The position numbers and the translations under genes were made by a program. 64,000 nucleotides of DNA from Pyxicephalus adspersus (taxonomy: Eukaryota > Chordata > Amphibia > Anura > Pyxicephalidae), in NCBI RefSeq assembly GCF_032062135.1, contig NC_092858.1, positions 163,553,409-163,617,408 of the forward strand. Direction: 5' to 3'. Within the stretch, counting starts at the first letter, position 1. Each line of letters opens with the position of its first letter. Shown in pieces: positions 21,505 to 34,345 of the stretch. The notes beneath the pieces are model-generated. The model did not search any database and was not told the origin of the DNA. It was given only the letters and a program-made list of their open reading frames with translations.

Positions 21505-22700
21505 ATATTCTAAAATCGTCTTGATGGTGGTTTCATTAGGCCAGGCCAGTGTTTAGGTCCTAAAACACTACCATTCTGAACCTAAAAAATCCATCCTATT
21601 TCAAGATACATATGACATGGAATCCATGTAAAGTCAACTGTCCATAACTGGGTCTACTAAATTCTTCTTGGCAGTGGCTTCACTAATCCAGACAAGTGTC
21701 CAAGTCTTCAAATACTACCACTCTAAATCTAAATAACACATCACAAATCAAGGTAATTATATGAATGGAACATTTATACTACTAAGGAACCAAGTAAAGT
21801 CCATTGTCCATAAATGGGATTCCAGATTTTTCTAGCCAGTGGCTTTATTAGTCCAGGGCAATGCACAAGTTCTCATATGACTGCACCATCTGTACTACTA
21901 GGAATTTATATAAGGTTCCTTTTCCATAACTTTGTCTTCTAGATTTTACTTGACAGTGGCTTCATTATTCCAGTCAATGTCTAAGTCTACAAAGACCAAT
22001 ATATCAAGAAACGTCTAAAACATGCTATATTAGGATACTTATAAAACTTATACTACTAAGGAACCAAGGAAAGTCTATTACCCATAACTGGGTCACCTAA
22101 ATTCTAGTGTCCAGGTCTACAAGTACTACCATTCCCAACCTAAATAAGACATCCTATATTTAGATTCCTATATGACTGGAACTTCTGTACTACTAAGTAC
22201 CCACATAAAGTCCATTGTCCATGACTGGGTTTTAAAGATTATTCTTGGCTGTGGCTTAACAAATCAAGGCCAGTGTCCAAGTCTACAAGTACTACCACTC
22301 CTGCTACTGCTAAGTACTCACCTGAAGTCCATTGTCCATACCTGGGTCTTCTAGATTCTTTTTGGCGGTGACTTCACTATTCCAGGACAGTGCCTAGGGT
22401 TACACGCACTACTACTCCAAATCTAAATAAGACATCCTAAATTAATATCCTTATATATCTGAAGTGTCTGTATTACTAAGGTCCACATAATGTCTAATTT
22501 TTATAACTAGGTCTTCTAGATTCTTCTTGGCTGTGGCTACTAATCCAGGGCAATATATACAAGTCTACAAAAACTACCGCTCTGAAACCTGAATCATCCT
22601 TTATCAAGCCATCCTTTATCAAGATACTTACCTGACTGGAGAGTTTGTACTACCAAGAATCTAAGGTGAAGTTCATTGCATCCCTATAACCCTATCCCCT
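21505..22700. repeat. Degenerate tandem satellite, unit about 150-165 bp, about eight copies
   Basis: A unit recurs in the order: GTCCATTGTCCATAACTGGG, TCTTCTAGATTCTTCTTGGC, AGTGGCTTCACTAATCCAGG, GTGTCCAAGTCTACAAGTAC, TACCACTCTGAACCTAAATA, AGACATCCTATAT...ATATGACTGGAAC, TGTACTACTAAGGAACC. Anchor positions of the GGCAGTGGCTTC-like element are near 21519, 21668, 21831, 21950, 22100 (deleted form), 22243, 22361 and 22527, giving spacings of about 118-166 bp. Copies differ by substitutions and internal deletions, so the array is old. No coding function is apparent. Confidence 0.88.
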
Positions 22701-25480
22701 TCTATGAATTTCAGTTGGGCTGGTGGTCCTGAGTGGAGATACTGTACTATTTAAGCATTATTCTAAAAGGAATCAGAAGTCAGTGACATATGCTGGGCAT
22801 TATTTAGCTACTTGTGCCCCATCCAGATCACCATTTACAGCATATGAGAGGAGAAAGTTTTCTAGCAACAACAACCTTGGCCGCTCCAAGATACCAAATG
22901 GCACTGAATTATTTAAGAAGGTGTGCCTTATTAAACCATGCCCACCAGTCAATGCTGCACCATGACATACATTACATTGTACACTCGTGTATCTGTCCCT
23001 ACTGGAAAAAAGCCACTTGGCTGCATTAGCCCCGAGGCAAAATGTTCACAGATATCTCCTTATAGTATTACTTTTTTTTCTGAATCCTTTTCTGAGTAGT
23101 TTTTTTTTCACAGATGCAATATACGCTGGGGTTATTAACTAACTTTACATATTACTCATGGTAGTTAAGTAGCTTGAATGTTTAGTATTGCATAGTGCAT
23201 TTGTTCTGTGAACTTGAGACTCTGGCATTACTCCAGCTTGTGACCCATTCAGCTCTATTCAGGTAAATACTACAGTATCCCTTATGGTCTCCGCAAACTT
23301 CCAACACGCCTTCTGCTAGATTTCAGCCATGTAGAGGTTTTCTTCATAAACTCCGGCCCTAACAATACTGATTCAAGTTCTGTTGAGATAGCACTGAATG
23401 TACCAAGCTTAGCAAGAGCATACCCCTGGAAAATGCTTTAATTGGAAAACTGCTGAATGTATTGTAAGTTTTTCCCACAAAACTTACCGTTCAGACTGGC
23501 CTTGTGTCTTTTCAGACCCCACTTATCTGCATTTCAGGCGGACTAACACTTCCAACACAAAGTCTGAAGTTCAAAGCAGAGAGAGGAGAAAATCTTTTCT
23601 TTTCAGTAGTCACTGAGCGCTCGTGCCAGTTAACCAGCCAAGCTGCTTGATATCTGTTAATGTATCTCAAAAATTAAGAATAATCTATAGTTAAACAACC
23701 TGCAGAGAACTGGAGCAAAGCCAACAAAAAGCTAAGTAGAATAAAGTCCCTTTATCTCTGAACTACAAATATGTTTACACAAAACTGAAAGTTGGTGTTA
23801 TGTAAACTCAGGAGGAGGTTTCATCAAGTATAATGACGGGAAATGTATCTAACGGTGACCTGATTTCAGGAATCATCAATGAAATGTGCACGGTTCATTA
23901 GTAATGAGTAAAACTTGGTAGATAAAATGCTTTTTGTCGCTACACAATAACAAAAGAATATTTTAAAGCATTGTTTGCACCAACAATAGTAATAAAGGCA
24001 ATTAAAAAAGTTAAAATGTACTTACCCATTTCAAAACTTCTCTGAAACTTTAATGGCATCAAAATTTGTTTACTTGCAGATCAAAATGAGCAAAGCTTAC
24101 AATTTTGGGGATATGATTCAGAGTCATGGGGAAGGCAAAATTAATGTTTTGGTGTTCCTAAAGGATGCAAATACCTGTAAATGTCTCCCAGTGGTCAAAC
24201 AAGCTCCATTCAATATCTTAGACAACAGTACCCCTACCTGGAGCCAGAAAAAATGTCCCTCTATTAGCCTCATTGCCATGCACATTCTGTAAATGCACTA
24301 AAAAGTGTGCTTTGATAATTGATGTGCTGGATTGCCAATATTCCTAATAGTAACCCAATATACTGTGCCAACAAATTACCATGAGTTGTAGTGTGTTGCA
24401 TTACATTATACATATACTTTTTGGTGTACTAGGCAGCACATTCAATTCAACACACAATGTACAATAATGTAAAGCATAACGCACTTGAGTGACCCCAATC
24501 CTAATTAAAAGTCAACTACATCCCCAAAATGTTCGCCTAAGTAGCTCAATAAAAGGCTGAGAGTTTCCAAAACCATTGCTCTTGCAACAAAATCACACTG
24601 CTGATCCCTACTTCTTAAACAGCTTGGCCTTTGGAGCTTCATTGGCCTTGAAACTTGGCCTTGTTTGGTAAACTACTAAAATGATTTTCCCCTGTAGGTA
24701 GAGAAATTGGAAAGTAATTGAATTACTGTATACCTCAAGCTCAAAAATACTCCATAAACAACATAAAACCCAATTGATTATTGCCATTTTTCCCAAGGAA
24801 AATGGGACCCAGTAGGTTCAATTCACAAAACTAACTCAACTGGCTAAGGATCAGGAGCTCCTTGAAATGTAAGAATTACAATCACATGTATAAAATAAAT
24901 GTATTCTTCTGGTAAAGCCCAACTCCAAGTTGGGCCGGCCTTCCCTACCCCTTCACTTCTGCCCCTTGAAGCATCTCCAGTGCTCTTCTAAAATATTTTT
25001 TTAAAAGCTGTTACATGACATTATAAAGTCCTCATTATAATGTGGCAATATTCCTCTGTTATATAGTGAAGTGGATGTTGTTCTCTGTTCTCCTATGAAT
25101 CCAGGGTGACTTGATGGCACCCCCCAGGGGATGTGCCCTTGGCCCCTGGGCACACAGAAAATGGGTAGTTTGAAGATGGTCATGGTTCAACCCCCAAAAT
25201 GTGTAGCATCCAGGATTGGGGAAGGACAAGAAAAGTCAACATCTTTTCAAAGTAGAAGAAATGGCTTATCCTTTAAAACGAAATAGTACTTTATATTTAA
25301 AATATATTACATAAATATTAAAAAAAAAGAATCCTGACAAAACAAGCAAACAAACTTGGTATATTTTGAGCCATTTTAATATTTCAGGCCACCTTCTGAT
25401 TGCAAACAGGTTTTTAACATTAATATTCATAAGTAAATAATAATTAACATCCAGAATGCCCAGAAGTGTGTATATTTAAA
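22701..25480. other. Long non-coding stretch
   Basis: No gene or RNA recognised. Small frames at 22723-23029 and 24053-24292 have no domain, no homology I know and no bounding splice signals that I would trust. Confidence 0.4.
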
Positions 25481-25499
25481 AAATAATAATAATAATAAT
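25481..25499. repeat. (AAT)n microsatellite
   Basis: Six consecutive AAT triplets after an A-rich lead. Confidence 0.9.
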
Positions 25500-26399
25500 T
25501 ACATCCTAGATTTCTGTTCCAAGATTCCATACTCAGAGAATCCATTTGGTCAATAATTAAATATAGAACCACATTTATTACTCAGGAGATAAATTAGACA
25601 CAAGTGCTTTGCTTACATGATTTAATAACGTTAAAACATTAGCAAGCAAAGAAGTAGAAAACTAAATTGAATTTTAATGATATGTAGCTTTCAGGAGGGA
25701 AATGATTAAGAGAATTTCCTTCTGTGAATAAATATGAATTTTGCCAGGACATGAGTTTAAATCTTAAAGTTTAAGTCTTAAATCTTAGTCCCAAAGATGG
25801 GACAGTCACCTCAAAACTTGTAGTTTTCCAGTGCCCAGACTATTGATATTCAAATATTTAAAAAATTCTTAGCTAGCATTAAATGTACGTTTAAACAAGG
25901 CCTTATTGACCTCTGTAGCTGCAAGTATTGTGGAGCAATTCATTTATTGCACACATTAGTCTTCTGCTGTCATGGGCTGTCCAATCACAGGCTGGGGGAA
26001 GCTATTAACTGAGCTATATTACAGCTCTCATCTGCAGTTTGTATATCAGTTGCAATTTGAAAGGCTTACATTTTAGGCTAGTAAAAATAAGGCTGGAGAA
26101 TAGAGGCATACGTGAAACTTTAAAGACTTATTCCAGTTGTAAAAAAAACGACTCTTGAACCCTCCTATAGTCCTTCATGGGTATAGTCCAGTGGGTATGT
26201 AGAAAGCCCACAAACCACAGCATTGGGTACCAGAGTGCTGGCTGCTGGGGGAGTGAGGAATGTGGTAAGATGACTTTTTTATTCTCCTCTACAGCAAAGG
26301 GGCACTTAAATTTTTTTTCTTTTATTTCTTTTTCATTCCTGGGGTTAAGCTTTAAATTTGTTTTCTGCACCAAATCTCACCATCTCACTTAACTTTAAT
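25500..26399. other. Non-coding stretch
   Basis: AT-rich, with nothing recognised. Confidence 0.4.
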
Positions 26400-26660
26400 A
26401 CTGCAGATCCCTCACTACCGCTGGAGATGCCCTCGATTGGGTCTCCATTGGTAATCCTCCTTTTATCATCCATCTTCTTTCTTCTTGTGGCTACATGACG
26501 GATCTCGCACTACGCAGACTTGAGATTGGGTGACATAGCCTGCTTTAATGGGGGGAAAAGAGTGCCAATCTTACTGCGCATGCGTTTTTTCCTCATTGTA
26601 GGAAAAAGTCCCTTCTGCGCATGTCCGAGTTTAGGCATGTGCAGAAGCAGCAGCCAGGAA
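26400..26660. repeat. Composite repeat, family C, diverged copy
   Basis: CTGGAGATGCCCTCGATTGGGTC, CATCCATCTTCTTTC and a CTGCGCATGCG/CTGCGCATG pair resemble the modules of 6670-6966 and 10578-10902. The block is noticeably GC- and CpG-richer than its surroundings. Boundaries are approximate. Confidence 0.4.
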
Positions 26661-28904
26661 ACTCCAAGGATGTGTGACGTATATATCTAAGGAGGCTCTG
26701 CCCTTCCATTCTGTATTATCTTTTTTTACTTTACATAAAAGCGTTGTACTATATTTGTCTAGATTGACACTCCAGGCAGTTGCCCCTTTTAAAAAAACTA
26801 AGTGCCACCAAACACTTTCTTCCTTTCTCCTTTTGCTTCCCCAGGGACGGAGGCATTTATTGGTAGCTAAGTAAAGGAGGAAGGAATCCAGCACTAGGTA
26901 AAAAGTATTGTTGGTATTCCAGCTAGATAAGTATCTTGGTAGACCAGAAGTCAAAGTTTAATGTTAGGAAACATGGGCACTGGAGGTAAAATGTGGCAAA
27001 TGTGCTTTTGTTTTCTAAGCTGGTCAGAAAGAAATGACAGATTCTAATCTCAATTAGTGTTATGGAAAAAACAAACACCTTTACTCCAAGACTGAACATG
27101 GAATGATCCAGGCATTGCCTAATATCCCAACTGTTAGCCAAGAAACTCAAAAAACTGATATTTTCCCAACAAAGCTTCAGCCAAAGAAGTGTTTTTATTT
27201 TATGTGAATGGGCACGTTTATCATGTGCTGCTGATCTGGAAATATTTATCTGAGAATAGAAAAAATAGGTGCAATCCCATGAATCCCATGAACATTGCTT
27301 TATGGCTTCCTTGTAAAAAATTCTAATCACATACTGAGATAGCTCTTTACTAACAACTCTCGCTCACTTTATCTCTGCATTGACCTTGGCATTAACACTG
27401 TACTAGACCTTTGTGTCCTAATTATGAAGAGGAATGTAAAATAAACATTAAAGTTCCTTATTTACTCAAGCTAAATATACTTTCTGTAGTAGCAATAATA
27501 AAAGCACATTAGCTTATCAGGATCCATGGTACGGCTTCAACACAACTTACAGACACCAAGACAACAACTTGACAGTAAATCTTTTTATGGCTGCCTTTAC
27601 CAGGCTCCTTTTGTGGTGCTCCCCAATACAAATAATTTTTAAAAATTGTAAAAAAAAAAACATTTACCCCCCAAATAAGGAAAAAATGTTTACTGAAGTT
27701 CAGCCACTTATACTGGCACAGGTGACAGGTAGATTTGGGAGTTCAAAATCCTGCAAGACTTCTCTCTTACAGTTGGCTGGAGTAAGTTGTCTGACATTTT
27801 GAGCTTCTAGCTCATGTAGAATTATATGTTTAAATGTATTTATGGGGCTTTTTAGGTGGGGAGTAAGGGGTTTTAGAAAAAGTGGATCTTTACTTTACCC
27901 TAGAAGGTGTGATTTGTCTTTTTCTGACCGTTACCACTGCTTCCACAGCTCTATTGTTTAGCAGTTTGCAGTACCCCCAGTACCCCCAGCTTCCCTTTGG
28001 TTGCACTCCATCTCGGCATCCCCAGTACACTGTGAACAGTTGAAGGTGATTAGAGAGTATGCCCTGCAGCCAATGAGTATTGTGTCCTGGTTGGGATCCT
28101 GTCCTGTTATTGGCTGTTAGTTTCATTTATGCCTCGTTAGTTCTAGGTTGTGGTTACCGAATCCTCCACATATTACCTGTGACTTTTCTCAGCTGTACTC
28201 TGCCTGAATGCTTTTTCATCAGCCCTGCTTCTTGTCCCGTCCCTGATCCTAGGGAACCTATGAAACACAACCTGATGTTCTCTTTTCAGCAAAGTAGTCT
28301 GGTGGCCATTAGGGTTACCATCCCATCACCGTTTGTGGTGTGCTCTAGTGAAGTCTAGACTCCATGCTACAGGTAATCCCGGGTCACCTGTCAAAGGGCG
28401 TATTCCTAACATCTACACCCTGTCTACATCTGTTATTGTTGGTACAGCATGTTCCAACCATGATGTACAGCATCTGTGTGATGTATACCATTGCCAAATG
28501 TTCCATATTTAAAAACCCTCTATGACAATGATGTCATGGTTTAATGGTAATTAGTCAATTTCCTGCCAATATCACTTTATTCAATGAACAGGAGTTGTAA
28601 AAGCAATCACAATTTTTCTACCACCCATAGGGTTGGTAACTCACCAGAGCTCAGTTGATTATGACATCAAAACTGAATAATAGCTTGACAGATTTGTTAC
28701 AACATTTTGAAAATGGCAATGCTTTTTAATCTGTATCCAAGATTAATTTTTAGATTGCATTTGTCTGTAATCTGGTGACCTGGGAATCACTTAGGAAAGC
28801 AGAGGAGGAGATAATCCTAGACATGCCTACACCAGGTTCTGTTATTTTATATACAGAAAACAGTGTCACTAAAAAATTCCTCACAGCTACCACTAAGCTT
28901 TAGT
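26661..28904. other. Non-coding stretch
   Basis: The 135-codon minus frame at 26923-27330 and the 92-codon plus frame at 28080-28358 show no recognisable domain. Nothing else was seen. Confidence 0.4.
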
Positions 28905-29200
28905 CCTTTCTTAACAGGTTACATCTGATTGGTGAGACAGAAAGAAAAGAATGAAGTAGTTCCACGGCACAGATTAGGAAAATAAGACCACCCACGCTCA
29001 ATTCTACCTGAATTGGTGGGGGAAGTAGCTCACAATAGGAGGGGGATATGAAGTGGTCGGAAGTAGTAACAGAAGTAAGAGGAAGAAGGGTAGGCAAGTT
29101 TGAAAAGATGGGTTTTGAGTGCTCTTTCAAATGACCAGAAAGTAGGCGTAAGCTGAAAAAGACGAGGAAGACCATTCAATGTATTAAGATAAATGCAAAC
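28905..29200 (-). mobile_element. L2/CR1-type LINE fragment, antisense
   Basis: Read on the minus strand, it encodes a KEHSKPIFSNLPT segment that also occurs in the LINE at 60895-60940. A CTCCTATTGTGAGCTACTTCCCCC block follows, matching the LINE's 3' untranslated region. The 3' end then diverges from the other copies, suggesting a related subfamily. Stops interrupt the frame. Confidence 0.65.
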
Positions 29201-30504
29201 TGAACATCCTGGACATCTTGCAAGGTTTGTTGGATACACTGTACCAGTTCCCTAGCTGGTTTTACTTACTTCTTAACAAAATTCTTCTTCAACTATAAAA
29301 CGCTTGAGCTGAGATCATAACTTTAAAAATCCAATTAATATCCAGCCATTGATTTTCGATGCATCACAGCAAACATTAGAGCAATTGCAGGTTATTATTG
29401 AGCTGGCCCTTTGCAAATGGAAAAATAAATGTATTGCAATATACTGAATTAGTTGATAAAATAGTAACTTGTTTATGACCGTGCAATCTGTATTTGTATC
29501 TAATACGTACAGTATTCTTACTTTATGTAACTTGGAAATGTTAATTATAAAGGTCTCAGGCTTTCATACCCCCCAGGGTGGTTCTGATACAGTACATTAA
29601 ACCCGAGCAGTATAATCCTAAGATTATGGTTTAATTACACATCAGTTGTCAATGTTAATTTCAGGCTTCAGACAGGCTATGTTATGTAACTTGTGGATGT
29701 ATTTAAATGTAATATATATTAAGAACTTCAGATTTGCCCACGCACAATGAAGGCACCTGCTATTTTTTTTAAATATTGCTGTAATGCTAAGTTTTTAATC
29801 TCATGTTTTTGTTCTATACTTTTATGTTTTACATTTTATATGCGGATATGTTTTTTCTTCCTTTTTTCTATTTAAGACTATGTTCAGTATTTTTTATGAA
29901 TCACTGCTAAAATAAAATCAATTCAAAAGCAGGGTGTGTTATTGTCAATCAGGCTGCAAAGATTGACGATAAGAGAAAGAAACATTGGATAACACTCATA
30001 ATGCAACATTAGCAAGCACAAATTACACCTTTTATAAATAAATGCCATGACAAAATAACTGGGGGGGGGGGATAAACATCAGAAAAATAGAAAAAAAAAG
30101 TTATAGATCCAGAGCAAAGTGCTCCAAGCTCTTGTACATCAGGGGGACTTGGTGGTCACCCTGGAGGAGTGCTATGCCATTTGTCATGAAGTCAAAAAGG
30201 TATTTTTTGTGTTTCAGGGGCTACAACACCCCTCTCTCTGTACATAAGGGCTTTAGGTGCTGTGTCATTAAAAAAATACAGGGTACAGTGTGACTACATG
30301 TGACTTTTTGTTGTGAAGTGTGTCAGCAGTCATGAACAATATAGGCAAATATGGCTGCCTCCAATGGAACACCTAGAACTTTTGTACTTGGGCCCAGTCA
30401 ATGTCTTGAACCCTGTTACGAGCCCTAGGTTAGCTGGCCCCATCTCTGACCTATGTCCCAGCGCCTGAAGCAGAATAAGCAGCGAAGAGTGTGTAATAGG
30501 TAAG
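29201..30504. other. Non-coding stretch
   Basis: Nothing recognised except an uninterrupted run of about 11 G at 30061-30071. Confidence 0.45.
30061..30071. repeat. Poly-G run
   Basis: An uninterrupted G homopolymer, prone to length error in sequencing and assembly. Confidence 0.9.
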
Positions 30505-30678
30505 CAATGGTCTGTAATAGAGGTCCATGACTGAGGTCCAAAAGGGGGGTATGTGGCTAAGATTTGAAAGGGGGGTCTGCAATGGGGGGCTGTAACTGAA
30601 GACTGGAAGGGGGTCTGTGACTGAGATCTAAAATGGGGGTCTGTGACTGTAGTCTTAAACAAAGGGGTCTGTAACGGG
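30505..30678. repeat. G-rich minisatellite, unit about 30-33 bp
   Basis: Five to six diverged units of the form GGGGGTCTGTGACTGAGATC plus TAAAA. Each unit carries a run of 4-6 G, so the plus strand could in principle form intermolecular or intramolecular G-quadruplexes. The minus-strand frame across it (proline- and serine-rich repeats) is a product of the array. Confidence 0.85.
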
Positions 30679-32049
30679 TGTAAGTAATCATTTTCACCTG
30701 GCTTCTTTGCTGGTTGGCCCAGACCCTCAACTTGAATTCTGCAATGCTAAAACTGTTACACATGGGGGAATGGACCCAGGAAATTTACCTAGAATGGGTC
30801 TCAGAAATTTCTGATAGCAATTAATGGATACATTGATATATGTGCATTAAAGTGAACCTTTCATTAACTTAACCTGTTTGCCTGAATAAAAACCTGACAA
30901 GGCACAATATTTACTAACTTATTACACAGAAGTTTTTCTGCAATGTGTAGTCTGCGACATTCTACTTTTAAATACCGGTAACAGATATAAATCCTATAAA
31001 TTATGGACATTTTTGGTATTTATGTAGCTAAAATTGAGTGCAGTGCTAGCTTAGTATCCCAGGACAATCTTACAGAACTGAACAGTTATTTATGGCACCA
31101 CCATTCCTAAAATCCTGGCCTTCAGCAATCCTCTGGAATTTCATGAATATAGCACTTTAATAACTAAACATCCGACTTTCATAAATAAGGAGAATAATTC
31201 AATGTCTTCTATAGCTTTGTACACCATGTATAATTTATATAAGGTTTACCATCATGAACTGGCAATGCAGATCAAAAATTAATGCACATTTGGAATTCTC
31301 CGGGCAAACAAAAGGTAAAAAGTTGGTTTCTTCATATGCACAACTATTTATGTTATTCCGGTGCTGCAGTAAATTATATTTTGCTTATATTAAACAAAGT
31401 ATATACATAACAAGCTTCCAAGGTTAATGTAACCTCATCATGGGCGGATTACAGCTATAAGAAGAAATAAATTAAAGGTGTGATATGTAAAATACATATA
31501 CACCTACACTATCAGTACACTAATGGAAAAAGATTCACTGCTGTTTCATGACCTTATATTGAAGGTCAAGTAAAAGCTTAGATTATTATCAATCCTCAAA
31601 ACTCAAAATACATAGATCTTACATAAAGCAAATTGTATACAATCTTAACATTCTCTTATAACCAGTCATGCGAAAAGGGAAGTGAAACTCATTGTAAGGA
31701 CCTGTGTTGTTAGGCTTTTGTTTCGGTCAAATTGGCATTGCATTCCCAAACAAGTCTTTAGGACAGCTTAAAGCAGGTCAAATGCAGGTCTTAATCAGAA
31801 AGAGTTCAACGGCAGGTCAGATGCACCTGATTTCTAAATGATTAAGCAACTTAAACTGATGTCATTGACAAAAGCCTATAGGCAAGCAAAGTAGACCCAA
31901 TAAAGGTATTAAAAGAACAAATATTAAAAAATCAAAGGCTCCAACAATACAACGGTACGACAACAACCAACAACAGGTACAGAAAATTTAGCTGGAGTAC
32001 AGGCAGATGAAAGGTTTTGGCAGTCCTAACAGCAATATGACACTTAACG
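30679..32049. other. Non-coding stretch
   Basis: No gene recognised. Confidence 0.45.
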
Positions 32050-32328
32050 CAGCCTTTCTCGACAATTTACCATGGGGGGGCCCTTGAAATAACTTTTAGG
32101 TCTTCAGGAAGCCCTTGCTATAATTACTATACCCACATCTCTCATTAGAGTATTATGGTGGTCAGTGGGCAGAATGCCTCTTACATTGGTGGCCTTCAAG
32201 AAGAATGTCACCCTTACAGATACCCAAAAAGATCAATGGTGTCACTTAAACTGACCAGAGAGGCTCAAACTGCTCATTGCTCAAGCAACCCCTAGCAACC
32301 TCTGGAGGAATCCTGGGTGAGAAACTGC
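32050..32328 (+). mobile_element. hAT-like non-autonomous element, family B, copy 3
   Basis: Starts AGCCTTTCTCGACAATTTACCATGGGGG and ends GGAGGAATCCTGGGTGAGAAACTGC. Between them lie TGGTGGTCAGTGGGCAGAATG, AAGAATGTCACCCTTACAGATA and CTCATTGCTCAAGCAACCCC. The two ends are inverted relative to each other (TTTCTC against GAGAAA). This is the fullest copy of the family here. Confidence 0.75.
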
Positions 32329-32394
32329 TTTAGAGTAGCCATGACCCAATCACCGACCAAACACGCACTCATATTCCATCTTCTTGGTATCAGA

Positions 32395-32500
32395 TTTAAT
32401 TGACTTGGGTGGTCTAAATTGCTCATTGCTCAATGAACCTCTTGCAACCTCTGGAGGAACTCTAGGATTCCAGGGAACCCTGGTTGAGAAATGTAAACCA
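32395..32500 (+). mobile_element. hAT-like family B, 3' fragment
   Basis: Only the right-hand third is present: GGTCTAAATTGCTCATTGCTCAATGAACC, GCAACCTCTGGAGGAACTC, GGGAACCCTGGTTGAGAAATG. It lies about 70 bp beyond the fuller copy, so it may be a second insertion or a local duplication. Confidence 0.65.
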
Positions 32501-33289
32501 AGTGCTACACTTATATTTTAGGAGATGGCACTAATCCATTTGAGGATGTTCTTTAATCTATGGGTCCATGGGTGGGGGATAATCCTTATTCTCCAGTTGT
32601 TACCTAGCTGCCTTGCATACCAATTATGCAGCATATCACAGCCCTGCTTGGGTGAGACAATAAAACTTTTTTTCTTTATTGCAGTTAAGTAATACATACA
32701 GGTTTTGACCCATGTAACAATAGGTGGAAAATGAAAAGCAGTAGACCAAACAGCTCATCTGCTTGTCACTTTGCTCTTTCCACCTTCAGTGTTAGCACCT
32801 AAGCACTGAACAACAATTGACTGACTTTGTCCTTTCCGATTCTGAGCTCTAATGTGCAAAAACTGCAAGAAACTGATACCAAGTTAAATTTACCTACTTA
32901 CACTTCTTTAAGTTAAAAAAAAATTTAATAAAACCAGATTGGTATTTTTGTCTTTATATTTGCCTTACCTTCTTCCTACCCTGGAACCTACTTAAACATA
33001 ACCCACACCTTTTCAAACACAGCTACTAAAAAATTTTTGGAACTAGTCAGCCGGGATACAAATTTAGCATGCATGTACTGTTTGCAAAATGTACTGTATG
33101 TACTGTCACACTGCACAGGCATGAGGGAAGATTGGAACCTAAATATATACCTGTGGAGGGAAGGAACTAGAACAAAATCTTCATAGAAATATGCGGTTCA
33201 TAAAATTAGCATTGTTTAACACTGGTTGTCTGGGAATAGAATCATGTTTATTCCAAAGAAAGAGGAAGCTCATGTGTATGTGACCAAAC
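32501..33289. other. Non-coding stretch
   Basis: Nothing recognised. Confidence 0.45.
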
Positions 33290-33500
33290 ATATGTCTGGT
33301 GCAGCATTAGGACAGGTTCACACCTGCAACGTGATCAAGCCATCTCACATAGCTTGCAGGCGGTTGGCATCTTGCCAGCTGCTCGGTTACTTGCACCACA
33401 AAGCTGGTTCCTAAAACCAAAGTTCCACTTTAAAAATTAATAATCAGGCAGATCTTTATTGCAGATTAGGACAGGTGATGTCACATTACATTTTTGTAAA
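33290..33500. repeat. Composite repeat, family C, partial copy
   Basis: CCAAAGTTCCACTTTAAAAATTAATAATCAGGCAGATCTTTATTGCAG and GGACAGGTGATGTCACATTA match the AGTTCCACTTTAA end, the GATCAGGCAGGT...ATTGCAG module and the reverse of CACATCACCTGTCC at 8710-8730. The family label is probable and the borders are approximate. Confidence 0.4.
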
Positions 33501-34176
33501 AAAAGACCAGAACTGTAACTGGTTGCATTTTTAAGTTTTTTTTCATTTTAAAGAACCTGCATCTACTAAGTGGTACAGAACCAGTGCCACCCTCTGCCCC
33601 TGACTGCCAGTCTGAACATGGCCCTATTGTTCAATGATTTGTACCAGTGTCACTTTGATATAATACAGTTGTCAATAGTGTAGAATTTGAAAGGCTGCAG
33701 TGACTCTTGACCTTTTGTAAAAACACAATTTTCTGAGCTTGAGCAACTTCCAAGAGATAATGTAGCTTACAATTACAGACACAAATCCTTTAGGAAAACA
33801 ATAAAATTGCCTAATTGCCAAATTCTCTGCTTTGAAACAGCAGCCTAAAGAAAGTGATTCTTACCAGGATAGAAACCATCTACAAACAGAAAACTTTATT
33901 TTCCTTAATTTTACTATGATAGGCAAACCAGCTATCTGAGAGGGAAATAGGCTTTGAGTGAGGAGATGTGTAAGTTCCTTCTCACGTACAGTGTACATAC
34001 ATTGCATATATTTATAAGGTGCAGTTTATTATTTATTAGCTTTATTATTATAAGTTTACAAACTGAACATTCAGCTGTGTGTAATTTGATCCTCCATTCC
34101 TCAGGTTTATCCACAACACATACAGTAACTCAGTATAGTGAGGAGATGAAAAGTTATCTTGAGCTGATACAAATCT
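33501..34176. other. Non-coding stretch
   Basis: Nothing recognised. The 117-codon frame at 33954-34307 runs into the next MITE and has no domain. Confidence 0.45.
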
Positions 34177-34345
34177 GGCCTAATTTAGTAAAGTTTAGTA
34201 AAATCTCCAAGACTGGAGATGATAGACTATTATGGGTAAACTTGTGTGATCCAGAAAACCTGGAATGGATCTGGCCCACTTGCCAATTAATAGCAAAAGA
34301 TTTTTAAGAAATCTATTCCAGGTTTGCTGGATGACCAAGGTTCTA
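34177..34345. mobile_element. Hairpin MITE, family A, copy 2 (degraded)
   Basis: GGCCTAATTTAGTAAAG, CTCCAAGACTGGAGATGATAGAC, GTGATCCAGAAAACCTGGAATGGATCTGG and the inverted CTATTCCAGGTTTGCTGGAT are present. The right arm stops after GATGACCAAGG, so the copy is 3'-truncated. Confidence 0.75.

Noticed and set aside
21505..22700. CRISPR-like array
   Set aside because: The repeats are long, degenerate and contiguous, without unique spacers, and the genome is eukaryotic.
26923..27330. 135-codon minus-strand frame
   Set aside because: Low-complexity Phe/Ser/Leu-rich composition typical of AT-rich noise; no domain or splice signals.
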